A DNA stretch of 64,000 nucleotides, from positions 12,607,584 through 12,671,583 of the forward strand of contig NC_058139.1 in NCBI RefSeq assembly GCF_011075055.1, read 5' to 3'. Shown one piece after another: positions 23,320 through 35,164 of this stretch. Both the position numbers and the translations under genes were made by a program. The stretch's first letter is position 1, and each line of letters opens with the position of its first letter. The DNA is from Mangifera indica. Its lineage: Eukaryota; Streptophyta; Magnoliopsida; Sapindales; Anacardiaceae. The notes below the pieces were generated by a model that was not told the DNA's origin, searched no databases, and worked only from the letters and a program-made list of their open reading frames with translations.

Positions 23320-23791
23320 TTGATCGACAATAAACAAAAATAACGGAAGAGTTTCGATAACATTTATAAATTGATGGATTTTATAGCATTGTTTGAAACT
23401 TTTTTTAATATATATATATATATAATGTATTTCGAGAGTGAATTTTATAAGAATCTTAAAATTAAAAGGTTAAGTTTGAAATTAATGTATTTTGTTTTCA
23501 AATGGTTGATAAGATAAATGATGGGGTGCAATGCACGGTAATGTGATTATACATAAATTAATAAATGTATTACTTTCATGCTGATGTACATTATCATAAT
23601 GATGTTATTGATTTGCATAATTAACTTCATAAATTTAGCTAGTGTAAATATTTTACTCATTATATGTATCTTAAAAAAAAAAAAAAAAGAAACCACACAC
23701 ACACATACATGCATGCACACAATCTCATCAACCCGCATGACTTGGCCAAAGCCTCATGCACCCAAATGTTATAATCATTCTTACAAATCTA
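23320..23791. other. 472-bp segment present only upstream of polyketide synthase 1
   Basis: In unit 2 the text jumps from gaatacta straight to gtgtttttccc (about 48810), skipping this segment. A 3-bp cta occurs at both edges in unit 1, so a microhomology deletion in unit 2 is the simplest reading. The segment contains a short TA run (23408-23423), a poly-A tract and a CA run (23694-23705). Open frames within it are low-complexity. Confidence 0.85.
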
Positions 23792-24023
23792 GTGTTTTTC
23801 CCTTCTACTTTTTTTTTTTTGGGGGAAAATATGTAATGAAAAACTAATTACCTTGTTTATTATAATTAAAAATGAATTTTAATAACTTATACATAGATTT
23901 TGTTAGGTACGGACAAAAATTTTCAGAATGATTTAATGATTTGTGGAAACTTTCAAGCGTTCTAAAACCTGTAAACTACTGCCTGTAAAGAAAGACTTTT
24001 ATTATAATAATGATATACTCTAT

Positions 24024-24513
24024 GGGGCTATTTGGTTTGCAATAACATAATATTATTTTGATAATTTATTTTTTATTATTTGTATTATATTATTTTGTTT
24101 ATTAATAATAAAAAATTATGATAATCTTCTATTAACAATGATGATATAATAAGTAATATAAGTGATAATTTGATTATCATTTCTACCTTAGATATGTAAT
24201 GATTATTAAGATAATTTTTATTTTATTATAATTATATATTTATTTATTAATTTTTTAGGATAAAAATAACTTCATTTTTAATTAATATAATAAGTAATAT
24301 AAAAAATATTTTAGAATAATTATATCTAAGGATACTTAAGTAAAAAAATATATTAGTATTATTTTATTATCTCTAATCGAACACAATAATTATTTATACC
24401 TACTAATTTTATCCAACATATTAATAATTTATACCCAATAATTTTTTAGATAATTTATCTTCAAAATAATATTTTAATTTTAATAATAAAATATTAGCCC
24501 AGCCAAACACACC
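24024..24513. mobile_element. MITE just upstream of polyketide synthase 1 (490 bp)
   Basis: The left end GGGGCTATTTGGTTTG and the reverse complement of the right end (GGTGTGTTTGGCTGGG) are imperfect terminal inverted repeats of the TTTGGTTTG type. ctctat flanks it on both sides (24018-24023, 24514-24519). The interior is AT-only filler related to 14270-14860. It ends 217 bp before the start codon. Confidence 0.7.
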
Positions 24514-24730
24514 CTCTATTTTTTTGTCGGCTTCCTTTTTTGAGAATGTTAACTGCATCACAAGGTTTCTTATTTAGAACATTTTATTCATTTTTAAGGA
24601 CTTGTGTAAAGCATGCATCACGATTTAAAGCTCAAGGTGTTTACACGTATATATATATATATATGAGTTACCAACAGAAAAAAATATAACTCAAGAGTAA
24701 GAAAAGGTATAGTTTTTTAAAATTAAAAAA
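24514..24730 (+). promoter_or_regulatory. Proximal promoter and 5' leader of polyketide synthase 1
   Basis: Contains gttaactg (a MYB-core-like word, about 24548), an acacgta motif at 24643-24649 and an alternating TA run, (TA)8, at 24648-24664. That run ends 66 bp before the ATG and could serve as the TATA region. The start context is an A-rich aaaaaaATGG. The exact transcription start cannot be read from sequence. Confidence 0.45.
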
Positions 24731-26394
24731 ATGGTTAGCGTGGATCAAATTCGCAAGGCTCAACGTGCTGAAGGCACTGCCTCAATTCTTGCAATTGGAA
24801 CGGCCAATCCTCCAACTTATTATGATCAAAGCACATTTGCAGATAGATATTTCAGGATGACCAATAGCCAGCACATGACTGAGCATAAAATGAAAATGCA
24901 GCGCATGTGTAAGAAATGTTTCTACAGCTTTTTCTTTGTCCTTTTTAATTTTTGTTGCTTATGATATACCTTTTTCTATCTGCTAATTACTTCATATGTT
25001 TCCATTTTTGGTATTGTTTACAAATGAGTTTTCCAAGTTTAAGAATGTGCCATATGTGACCTAAACAAATAAGGATCATTTCTTAAATAGAAGTTCAAAA
25101 GTCATTTGAATTACTTGTTTTCAAAAGATTAAATAAACATTTTGTATTAGCGATAGCAAAGCATATAAATTTCATTGCTCTCTAAATTTAGACACCCCAT
25201 GTCATTTTACAAAAAAGAAATGAAGTAAATGAAAACCTTAAACATGAACCTTGAATTACTGCTGTAAAATCAGAATGATTTCAATTGAAGAGATCTTGTT
25301 TACGCATCTCAGCTCTTTGTATTTGTGAATATTATGGAGTTGTTGATGTGATCATGTAAGAAAAAAATTATATAACCAATATGTATCCAATCATCTCAGG
25401 TGCTAAAACTATGATAAAAAAGCGACACACGTATGTAACAGAGGAGTTTGTGAAAGAAAACCCATATTTGTGTGAATACAGTACACCTTCTTTAGATGCT
25501 AGACAAGATAAAGCGGCTGTACTAATATCAGAGCTAGGCAAGGAAGCTGCAACTAAGGCAATTGAGGAATGGGGCCAACCCAAGTCCAAAATCACCCACT
25601 TAATTTGTTGTACCACTATGGGTGCTTTCTTACCTGGGATTGATTATAGAATTGTCAAACTCTTAGGCCTTGAGTTATCTATTAAGCGGCTCATGTTGTA
25701 TCAACAAGGTTGTAATGGAGGTGGCACTGTACTACGTATGGCCAAAGACCTAGCTGAGAACAATAAAGGTGCACGTGTCCTTATCGTTGTATCTGAGGTA
25801 ACTATGATTGGTATGCATGGCCCTAATGTGTCTGATATTGATGTTCTTGTGAGCCATTCCTTATTTGGTGATGGCTCGGCTGCTCTCATAGTTGGTGTAG
25901 ATCCAGTGCTTGGTGTTGAAAAACCAATCTTTGAACTAGTTTCTACAGCCCCAATATTAGTGCCAAATAGTGCTGGGTCTATTACTGGAGCTATACGTGA
26001 GGGTGGACTACTAATTCATATTGGGAAGGAAGTTCCTGAACTTATTGCAAATAACATTGAGAAGAGATTGATTGAGGTATTCAAACCTTTTGGCATCTCT
26101 GATTGGAACTCAATCTTTTGGGCTGCACATCCTGGTGGGCCTGCAATTTTAGACCAAATCCAAGCCACGTTAGATCTTAAGCCAGAGAAATTACATGCCA
26201 CTAGACATGTTCTTGCCGAGTATGGTAACATGTCAAGTGTAACTGTATTATTTGTTTTGGATGAGATGAGGAAAAAATCAATTAAAGATGGACTCAAAAC
26301 CACAGGAGAAGGATTGGAATGGGGAGTGCTTTTTGGATTTGGTCCAGGACTTACTATTGAAACCGTGGTCCTTCACAGTGTTAATGTTGCTTAG
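24731..26394 (+). CDS. Type III polyketide synthase, chalcone synthase-like, copy 1
   Basis: Two exons, 24731-24908 and 25400-26394, with a 491-bp GT-AG intron that splits the codon of Cys60, the hallmark intron site of plant chalcone synthases. The product is 390 residues, the usual family length. Seen in exact CHS register: catalytic Cys164 (YQQGC), Phe215 (LFGDG), His303 (AAHPGG), Asn336 (YGNMSS), the GFGPG loop with Pro375, and CoA-contact Lys55, Arg58 and Lys62. The family condenses a starter acyl-CoA with malonyl-CoA units in the cytosol. The pocket departs from CHS: Ser133 is Met, Met137 Leu, Val196 Ile, Thr197 Gly, Gly211 Ser, Phe265 Ile. Thr132, Thr194, Ile254, Gly256 and Ser338 are kept. 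This argues against naringenin chalcone as the product. A Gly at 197 widens the pocket in Aloe octaketide synthase, so a longer acetate-derived chain is a reasonable guess. AATAAA at 26510-26515 may be the poly(A) signal. The Met at 25381 lies in the intron and is not a start. Confidence 0.95.
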
Positions 26395-26515
26395 GTGCTT
26401 CTATTATGTTTTTACTTTTATTTTATATTATTTATATTTCAATTTTTATTGATAAGGGTGTCTTGAGAGCTATGAGAAAGTTGTTATGTGATGACAATTA
26501 TCTATAATTAATAAA

Positions 26516-27716
26516 ACATCTTCTATTCTAGCTAGCTGATTTGGGTTTTTAATTATCTTAATTTATATTTATTTTTTTTCTAGTATTTCATAATTAACAA
26601 TTGTTTTTTTTCTTCTGGATTTTTTAAAAAAGAAAACATTATTATAAGTGATACATTAAATCATTAAAGATGGAATGGATTTTAAAATATTTGAAAATCA
26701 CTTATCATTATTAAAATTTAAGGGATAATGTTGATATGAATTTATGTACACCTACAAGAAATACATGAAGCTAGACCAAGCACAAGGATATGATAGTGGT
26801 GATTGAACTTAGTTGGTTAACTCTGTGTCAACTATAGTTCAATGATGAATTGATATGACGATGAATAAGTGAGATCAAGTGAGTGAGAGAGAAATACAAA
26901 AGTTTTTGATGTGGTTTGACCCACTATTTGGAAATTTATGTCCATGGTTATATTATTTATGAACTTGGGAAGAATTTTGACTAAATATCAATTGTGTTAA
27001 TAAAAGAATAATTATTCTTGAATGAAGCCCCCTACTTCTATTCTATCTCTTATATTTATAAGATGAAAAGATAGTCACATGCAGATATAATATCAAAGTA
27101 ATTATAATACAATTGTGAATCTAAAGATTTATTCTTATACTAATTGTAGAAAGATAAGATAACTACATTGATTGCATGATCCCAATTTGATAGGAGATGA
27201 TATTTTTTTTTCCTATAGACATGAGTTTGAATAGGAAAATAATCTTATAGATGCTGAGGATATAAATGTTCAAGTTTGAAGTGTGAAGATGTCTTGATTC
27301 TTTAGTGACCAGAGGCAGATAGAGGTGGGGACTTAAAAAAATCCGCAAGTTTAGAAATTTTTTCAATTTGACCTTGTCTACTAGTTTCAATTGTATAATA
27401 TAATATGTCCCTCATTCCATTTTAAAAAAAAGTATTATACTCTCACTCTATACATTTAAAATGAAAGTAGCTACCAACCATTCTTCTCTTAAGCATTTTT
27501 GCTAGTGCTAAGTATTGAAAATTTTAATACACCTTTGTTAAAGATTTGAATAGAACAACTCTTATAGTACACCCTAAAGATGAAATCACATTGAGATTGG
27601 TTTCGAAGAAGAAAGAAAATCACACCGTGACATTCTAATAAAATATCAAAAAATGTATGAATATGTTGTTTTTTGGTTTAATGAATTTGATCAATAGTTA
27701 AATGATAGTTTGGTTG
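26516..27716. other. Gene-free stretch downstream of polyketide synthase 1
   Basis: AT-rich 3' flank. Around 26860-26940 a segment with gagtgagagagaaatac and atgtggtttgacccac resembles LTR-border sequence of small retroelements, but no pair or target duplication was found. The 75-codon minus frame at 27163-27390 has no recognisable content. The unit 2 copy is at 51617-52816. Confidence 0.45.
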
Positions 27717-28248
27717 TTTATAGAGGTGGATATGAATTGAGTTTGGCTCTAGTTTATTGACCAAAAATTAAACGTGGCTCAAGATCGACTGAAATAAAAA
27801 ATAGTTTGGTTCGACTTGAGCATAGTTTGAATTCATAACTTAAATCAATAGTTCAAATTCATAGCTTAGATTTATGGTTTAAGTTCATGACACATTTATA
27901 AAACAACATTGTTTTGTCCGTCATTTGAGTGAGACAATATCGTTTTGTCAATGAACTATGAACTTATACCATAAATCTAAGTCACGATTTTGAGTGACCA
28001 ATTTGAGCTATGAATTCATCCCAAATTTGAGCCATGAATCCAAACTATATATTTGAGCTATGAATTCAAGTCAAACTTAAGATGAACATCTCTAGCTCGA
28101 GTTTAGTTCAATTTCGAATATGAGTCAAATCTTCCCACTAAAATTTTGCTTGAATTCAAACTAAATGAATTTGAGTCAAGAAGAACCGTGCCAAGTTGAC
28201 TTCTAAGATAAGCTAACCCAGTTCAGATCTAACCCTAATTGTTTATAT
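27717..28248. mobile_element. Foldback element with AGCTCGAG arm
   Basis: The two halves are approximate inverted copies (cttagatttatggtttaagttcat versus gaacttataccataaatctaag) around a centre at about 27935. The outer part has ctctagctcgagttt, related in flavour to the foldback at 1258-3000. Non-coding. Confidence 0.55.
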
Positions 28249-29511
28249 AGAGAAGGAAGTATGCCATAATATAGATAACAAAATCATTCTTTAATACTTT
28301 CAAAAAGATAAAATCATATCGAGGACAATTATGAATGTATTAGTTAATGATTATTTTATTAATATGAATATTTATGTTTATTTTTAGTTAAAATTTATAT
28401 ATCTTATTCTAACCTTAACCTCCTTAAGTTTCATTTTTGGGTTCGCTACTGTCGGTGACCTTCTAAAATTGAAAATTATTGAAGTTTGGAATAAGAAAGA
28501 GAAAGAGAGAAAGTGAAAAGAATTTGTATATATTAAGCGAATTGCATCTTCACAAAATGAATTTTCAAACTTTAGAATTAAAGATTACCCTTTTTCATAG
28601 TCATATGAATATGAACCTTTGTGGGAATTTATTAAAAATCTTAAACAATATTTACTATTTGGCTCATCAAACAAATTTTACTTTACTAGTTAAACTTTCC
28701 ATGTAAACTTCTCATTTATTCTTTTTATTGATGTGATTTCTCTCACCAATTGATGTACACAATTCTCAGTTTTACAAAAAATAGATTACGATAATAATGA
28801 TTATAATATAAAAAGACTCCAGTTAGTTTGCTATGGTGTTTGAGAGAATAAATAAAAATAAATAAAATAATTAATGAGACACAAAGTTTTTAATGTGGTT
28901 CGTCTAAATAATAGAAATTCTTATCTCTACAATATTGTTACTAATATAGTGTATTACAAAAAATTAGTATTAAGATGATGTTTTGTAGTGTTGCTTAGAG
29001 AGAGAGAGAGAGAGACAGTGTGTGTTGCATCCATTTGTAGTATTTTGTTTTAGGAGAACCTTTTCTACTTCATGGAGTATGGAGCTAAGGATCATCAAAT
29101 CACTTGTCAAGGCATCTATATCTTGAATAGATTTTAGTAGGTTGCAAACTATTGAATAGAGACATTCATTTAATGCTTGTAGAAGTCAAATTGTCCTTCT
29201 CGAGACTTAGTTCTATAACCTACAAGCTAGAGTACTACTTTATTATCTACTAGTTATTAGTTATAGTCATATTTCGAGAGTTAACTTTGTAGAAAACTTT
29301 TTAAATATGTAACACTTGCTTCTGCATTCTAGAAGTGCGAACAAGATTTCAAAAAATTAAAAATTCATTTGCTACATGAAGATCTTGTTATATTTTTTAG
29401 ATTTTGCAGGTTGATATTATTATGACTTGAAACACTTTGAACAATATCTACATCTTATCATTTCAGTTTTCTATTGAAACATGGTAAGTTGTAATCTGTT
29501 TGCAATTTAGT
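28249..29511. other. Gene-free stretch with a GA microsatellite
   Basis: No credible gene. Contains a (GA)8 run at about 28999-29015, interrupted in unit 2 by an extra A, and a segment gacacaaagtttttaatgtgg (28878-28898) that resembles LTR-border text. The 75-codon frame at 28479-28706 is open in unit 1 but not supported in unit 2. The unit 2 copy is at 53349-54614. Confidence 0.45.
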
Positions 29512-29677
29512 ATGTTAATTTGGGAATTAAGAGTGCCAATTTTGGAACAAATTGCATGCGACCATGCTTAATATATTGATTTTTTTAAAACTTTGTTTGG
29601 TTTCCAATGGGTGATGTGATTTATACCCACCTATTTTATAGAAAGTCTTAATAAAAATACTCTTACAATTATTAAGA
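29512..29677 (+). promoter_or_regulatory. Promoter-like block 2 (orphan, split by a transposon)
   Basis: Diverged duplicate of 23088-23250: gggaattaagagtgccaa, gggtgatgtgattta, acccacctattttata, taataaaaatac-tcttacaatta align in order. A Mutator-like element is inserted at its 3' edge. No downstream coding sequence is seen. Confidence 0.35.
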
Positions 29678-30526
29678 AGCCGAAAGACTATGTCCCACTC
29701 AAGTTTTGATGAAATAACAAATATATACTTATAGGAGATAAAAAGCTCAAATACTCATACAAGTTTTAGTTTGTTAAGATATATCTACAAATTTTTTATT
29801 AGGGTTAAAGAGTAAAATAGTTATTTTACTAATAATATTAAAATAATTAAAATTATATCTCATTTCCTACTCTTTAGTTTGAAAAATTAATAATTTTCTT
29901 CTAGATTAAGTTTTGAAAAATTTACTTTTCCTTCCTAGGATACCAAATCTAAAATTCTGTAACTTTCTCCGATGAATGATGACCCAATGACGAACGAACA
30001 AGATAAAGTCGTCCAAAGGACTACAACCGTTGTCTAAGGTTGATGAGCATCGTCCAAAACACAACCACCATTGTCTAAGGACGACAAGCGTCATCTAGAT
30101 CTAGAGACGCTTCATCACCTTCACTGGACGATGCTTATTTGTCTAGATTTGGACAATACTTAGTCGTCTAACGAAGAACGACAAGTGTCGTCTAGATTTG
30201 GATGACCCTCATTGCCCATCAATACACCTTGTCGATTGCTAGTGACCAGAAGAAAGGGTGAAAAAAAAACTTAGAGATTTGGGAGGGGGGTGAAGTCACT
30301 TTTCAAAGTTTAAGTATGGGTTGAAATGTTAATTTTTAAAAATTAAGGAGAAAATGACATAAAATTATATATTTCTTAATATTATTATTAAATAATGATT
30401 TTACTTTATCTTTAATATAAATTTAACCGAAATTTAGGAATGGATAGGTATTTAAGTTTTTCCACTATCACAAGTATATTTTTGAAATTAAGTTAAAACT
30501 ATGGTAGGAAATGGTCCTTTGCCTTT
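29678..30526. mobile_element. Mutator-like GGCC-family element (849 bp) with 9-bp target duplication
   Basis: The exact repeat ttattaaga flanks it at 29669-29677 and 30527-30535. The left end agccgaaagactatgtccc and the inverse of the right end (aggcaaaggaccatttcc) are worn GGCC-family TIRs. The interior 29940-30240 is rich in cgtc/gacg words like the element at 9664. The related block at 23088-23250 reads through this point uninterrupted (caatcattaagaac), an empty site. The 62-codon minus frame at 29906-30094 is not a gene. Confidence 0.85.
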
Positions 30527-30697
30527 ATTAAGAACATCTTATAAAATTATTCAATGGATTTCATTCTTTTTGGTGGTTATAAATAGTCCCTACTAATTGC
30601 CTTTCCAACCTCCCTTTTTTTATATATATATAGAAACAATTTTTACTGTAATATCCTTAAGAATGATTTCCCCTAAAAAAATTGGAGCACATTTGGA
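30527..30697. other. Right end of unit 1 at the duplication junction
   Basis: Non-coding. From 30580 it is an older duplicate of 15815-15945 (gcctttccaacctc, caatttttactgtaatatc, aaaattggagcacattt). It breaks off at ttgga and joins gacatgattt of the unit start. Confidence 0.75.
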
Positions 30698-31638
30698 CAT
30701 GATTTCTCGAGAAAAGATTTGTTAAAGTTAAAATATCGTCTTAATGATCAATTCCTTGAGAAAAGATTTGTTAAAGTTAAAATTTCTCTAGAAAATAACC
30801 AATTTGGATTTTCCATGTTCAAATAACTTGTGAATGTTATATGTGAGTTCTTAATGTGAATAAAATACTTACAAGTGTGAAGATGATTAAAGCTCAAGTT
30901 AGGCGTTGGGTATTATGATTGAACTAAGATCTGTACAGTGTTGATGTAATGATATTAATAGAGAGTACATACTGTAACACATGATTCATACCATGTGTGC
31001 ATAAGTAAGACGACCATTTGAAGTGGTAAAAGGATGAATCTCTGTTCTTTCACTATATGAGACTTTATGAGTTTTATCACATGTTAGTACCCTTTGACTT
31101 TTTTACTATTATTCAATGTTTACTCTTAGTGTTGTTATCTTAGCTTGACACCTATGGTCATACAATAACTAAGTTTAAATTGAGAATCTCAAGTAAAAGA
31201 AAAAGACGTATATATTACGTGTGTCTATTGGTCGATCGATTATGTCACTCATATGGAAGAATGGACTTAATCATAAATATAAAATAACACAATGATAAAT
31301 GAAAGATTAAAGGGAGCTACTGTTAGCAAGTTAGTCTAGGGTACTATGAGTCTAATGTCTTATTATATTTTATTTGTATTGAATCGGTTATGTTATTCCT
31401 AATTGATGTATAGTATTTAACTCCCAAGTATAAGTTGCTCGTAAGATCGCATGACATATTTGCAAGTATGAAACGTATAGCTGAATGGGATTTTTATGTG
31501 CCTAAATATTTGGTTCAAGTCTGTCGTCATGTGTGAGTGAGAGATACTATGTTTGGGTCCACTTATGACTGATCAACCTGATCTAGTTACATGAAAAACT
31601 GCCATAAAGTAGTTGGAGACGGTTAGACTGTTATTTAT

Positions 31639-31854
31639 ATGTTCAAAAACTATCATCATCCCAAATAGAAGAACGCAAAAATAAAATAGAAGCACTTTTT
31701 TTCATGCTTTTTCTTCTCCCAAAAACCATTGCATAATAGTTCATGTCTCTCAAAGAAGTGTAGTGCAAATGGGGCAGTGGAAATGACTAACGCAACACCT
31801 TGTGCTATATTCGAATTGTTTTCATTATAAAATTGAAACTGGGTACATATTTAT
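31639..31854. other. 216-bp segment present only in unit 2
   Basis: In unit 1 the text runs gactgttatttatgtttactg without a break (about 6395-6415). In unit 2 it is interrupted, with tatttat at both edges (31632-31638 and 31848-31854). It is either an insertion with a 7-bp duplication or loss from unit 1 between short direct repeats. No terminal inverted repeats seen. Confidence 0.7.
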
Positions 31855-31864
31855 GTTTACTGTA

Positions 31865-33510
31865 ATTCACAGAATCCGATTTGACATGTTTATAATTTTC
31901 CAATAATACACAAATAGAAAAAGATTCTATTGCACAAGTTCATAATACATAACTAAAATATGTACTTTGAATAGCCAAACTACATAACCATTACATAAAA
32001 ATAATCGGTGAAACGGATGATAATAACATGCTAACAACTCTCATTGTACTAATAAATAATTCTAATTATTAGTTTAAAAGTTTTAGAAACTCAACCAATG
32101 AAACAAAAGGCAATTTAAACATGTGTGATTAAAGATAAAAAATAATTATTTTGTGATAGAAAGACATTTTGACAATGCGACTTACAAAACACCAATATCA
32201 CAAAGATGAAATGCACAATAAAATTCATAAAATTCTCAAATACAACTCAAATTGACCCAGAAATAATAAAAGTCCATACTTTAACATGCAACAGTCTATG
32301 TTCAACTTCCCTGTTTATAAAACAACCTTAACATGTGAGATTTATCACCATCTTTTGGTAGGGTCATTTAACACTTTGATAGTCCTAACCATTTCATTTT
32401 TGCCCCTGGTTAGAATAATATTGGGACTATGAATATTTCTAGAATGACCATTATATGCAAACATAAAGTCTCATGATTAGTTGACATGTATTGATCCCCT
32501 CATCTCGGTTTTCCCATCTTAAATATATCCATCTAATCTTAAAGTAAAAGACAACATGATGAATAAAATGTCATTTTATTGATAAAATATGATTACAATT
32601 ACAATTACAATTACATAGATGTGACAATTGCTTTTAGAACACTTACTCTAATAATCTCCCATTTGCACAATAACCATTCAGTCATTAGAATAAAACCAAA
32701 TGAGGATACATGTATATCATGCTTTTACTACAATACATACTTGGTTAGTATGTCTTCCAAGTTATCATCTATGTCTATTCTACAAATTTACACATCATTA
32801 TGTTGAATGATCACTTTGATAAGGTGAAATTGTTTGAGTATATGTTTGGATAGTTGAAGAGATAGTGGCTCATTTGCTTGAGTAATTTTCGAGGTCCATA
32901 AGGTTGACTATGTAGGGAACCATACCAACTTCAACTATGAAATTCTTAATCTAAATTACATATTTGGCCATATCAAACAAAACAATGTACTCTAACCCAA
33001 TTGTAGAATCAATTGTAATGCTTTGCTTGAAGCTCTTCCAACTTACTACACCATTCATTGAAACTAATAATGAATCTTGATTGCAATTTAAATTCATCTG
33101 TCTATTTGGAATTGCGCATCAATGTATTCTCTCATAATGAGCTTTTGTTCACCTTCATAAACCAAAAAGACATCCTCCTCAAGTATTTAAGGATATTATT
33201 GACAACCATTCAATGACAATCACTTTGATCTAACTGATATATAGTAAATGTTTAAAGTATATGAGACATTAGTTCAAGTACATACCATGATATACATGAT
33301 CGATTTAATAACAAATGTGTATATTACTTGACTCTTCTTATTTTTCTCTTCTTGTGTCCCAGGACACAATTCTTTAGAGAGATAAAAAGCACAAGATATT
33401 GGAAGATATTTATTTTTGGATTTTTCCATACTGAATCTCTTTAGTATTTTTTATTTATGTACGTATTTTGTCTATGTATATACATCTCTCACTATGGCCA
33501 ATTATTGTTG
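31865..33510 (-). pseudogene. Minus-strand Ty1/copia relic, unit 2 copy
   Basis: Duplicate of the relic at 6430-8040 with about 3-4% divergence. The same RNase H and CPRTQEE-like blocks are recognisable on the minus strand, with the same disabling lesions plus a few private substitutions. Confidence 0.8.
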
Positions 33511-33648
33511 TTTCAGTAATCTTTTCTCAAGGAATACATTGGAATAGTTTTAAACCATAATGATCCTTGCGAAAAGACAATCCAATAATCTCAAATCAAA
33601 AGATCATATGTATCACCATTTATTAGAGGATATATTCTATAGACACTA

Positions 33649-34922
33649 TATAACACCCATTTTTAAAAGTATTAATTTTTAGATATAAGTGTTACTATTC
33701 TTGACAATATTAGTATGATACAATTTAAACTTATTTGACCTAATATATACCTCTACATACTTACCAAAAAACCCTTTACAAAACTCATTTATGAAAGCGT
33801 CAATAGATGTCAATTACCAAAATAACATAAAATGTGTAGTCAAATCATATATAATAGTCTTAAATACATAAATTAATTATTTTTTGCCTCGTGTTGATCT
33901 TGTATTGACTCCTCACATCATAGTCGTTATCATTACTGTTAATCTATAACCTACAAAACTATAACGGAAAAGAGTGATTGACAAATCATTCAGTAAGTAG
34001 GAGAACTTAGTCTTGCATATCTAACTCTTGGTCATTTCCACACTAATACTTGTTTTCCACCTGAACTTAGTTATCTAAAGTACACCTCTGGACTTTGAAC
34101 TTTGAAGACACGAAAAATTCTTACTTAATCATCCATCGAACAACTTCAAATCCATTAGGCTTTTTTTAAAGTGAATGATATAGATCAAAGCATGTATAGG
34201 CTAAGGAAGATTAAGACCACTGTTATGCCAGTCAATAGTGGGGAATCCGTCAATTTTTCCATATCCAATTGTTGTAGAATACATGCGACGAAAGAGGAAG
34301 AAATAAAAAAAAAGAAAGAGAATAAGAAAGAAAGTAGGACAAAAGATAAAGAAAAAGAAAGGGCTGAGGAAAAGAAAAAGAAATAAAAAGAAGAAAATAT
34401 TTCTCAACGTGGAAATAAAGCTTAATGAGGTGATAGATTAGACATGTCAAGGGGGTTGAGTTGGCATGCGACATAAGCCAAACCCTTGTTTTTTGGGCAC
34501 TACTCATAAGGGCATAACTCGTTACTATAGTGGGCTATGCTAAACTCGTGGGCCATGTGGGTCATGCAAGGGCCTTAGGATAAGGCTCGTAAAAATTATT
34601 AAATAATTAAAAATTAACAAAATATTAAAATTTGGTGGGTCAACCTATAAAAGCACGACAAAAAGGGGTTTTAGGCCATGCCACGAGCCTTTTAACCTTA
34701 GTGAGTCGACCTAGTCTGCTAGACTCACGAATTAGCAGGCCTAGACTCACCAATTAGCAAACCTAGGCCTGGTATGACTCTAGGCATGATGGATCATGTT
34801 AAAGCCAACTTGGTCAGACCCATTACTATTTATATGATTGATTAATAGGAAATGAGCGACAAAATGTGGGGGAGAGGAAAACAAAGTGGAATATTAAATT
34901 TTGGGGGGGATGAATGTTAACA
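33649..34922. mobile_element. Degraded gypsy-type LTR, unit 2 copy
   Basis: Copy of the LTR at 8166-9421, with the same borders and the same purine tract (34292-34385). The open frames of 71, 68 and 85 codons across that tract are low-complexity artefacts. Confidence 0.55.
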
Positions 34923-35164
34923 ATATAACATAATTTTAAAACCCATGAAAATATTCTAAAATATTCTCTTGCAAAGTTAAAAATGCCGTAAATTAGATGA
35001 CAAATGAATAAATTATACCCCTTACTCCTAAACTTAAAAGGTGAAAAATGTCACTAAGGTTTAGAGTTGAAAGGACATTTCCAGTTAAACATAATATCAA
35101 TGTAATTTTTATTTGTTAAAACATATGATCTCAACTATTTTTTAATATAATTTTGTAAATAGTA

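Larger units (their letters stand above)
5474..30697. repeat. Tandem segmental duplication, unit 1 (25,224 bp)
   Basis: This entire interval recurs in the same orientation at 30698-55804. The left edge is set by the phrase gacatgatttctcgag, found both at 5472 and at the internal junction 30696. The right edge is set by gagcacatttgga, which leads into gacatg here but into gaatgagg at the end of unit 2. Identity varies along the unit from about 96% at the flanks to above 99.8% in the middle. Confidence 0.95.

Noticed and set aside
25381..25399. Upstream Met giving a 337-codon single-exon PKS frame
   Set aside because: These codons are the 3' end of the intron. A GT-AG intron joining 24908 to 25400 restores the conserved exon 1 peptide and Cys60.
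29906..30094. Trp/Arg-rich minus-strand frame
   Set aside because: Lies wholly inside the non-coding, gacg-rich interior of a Mutator-like element, and is not maintained in unit 2.
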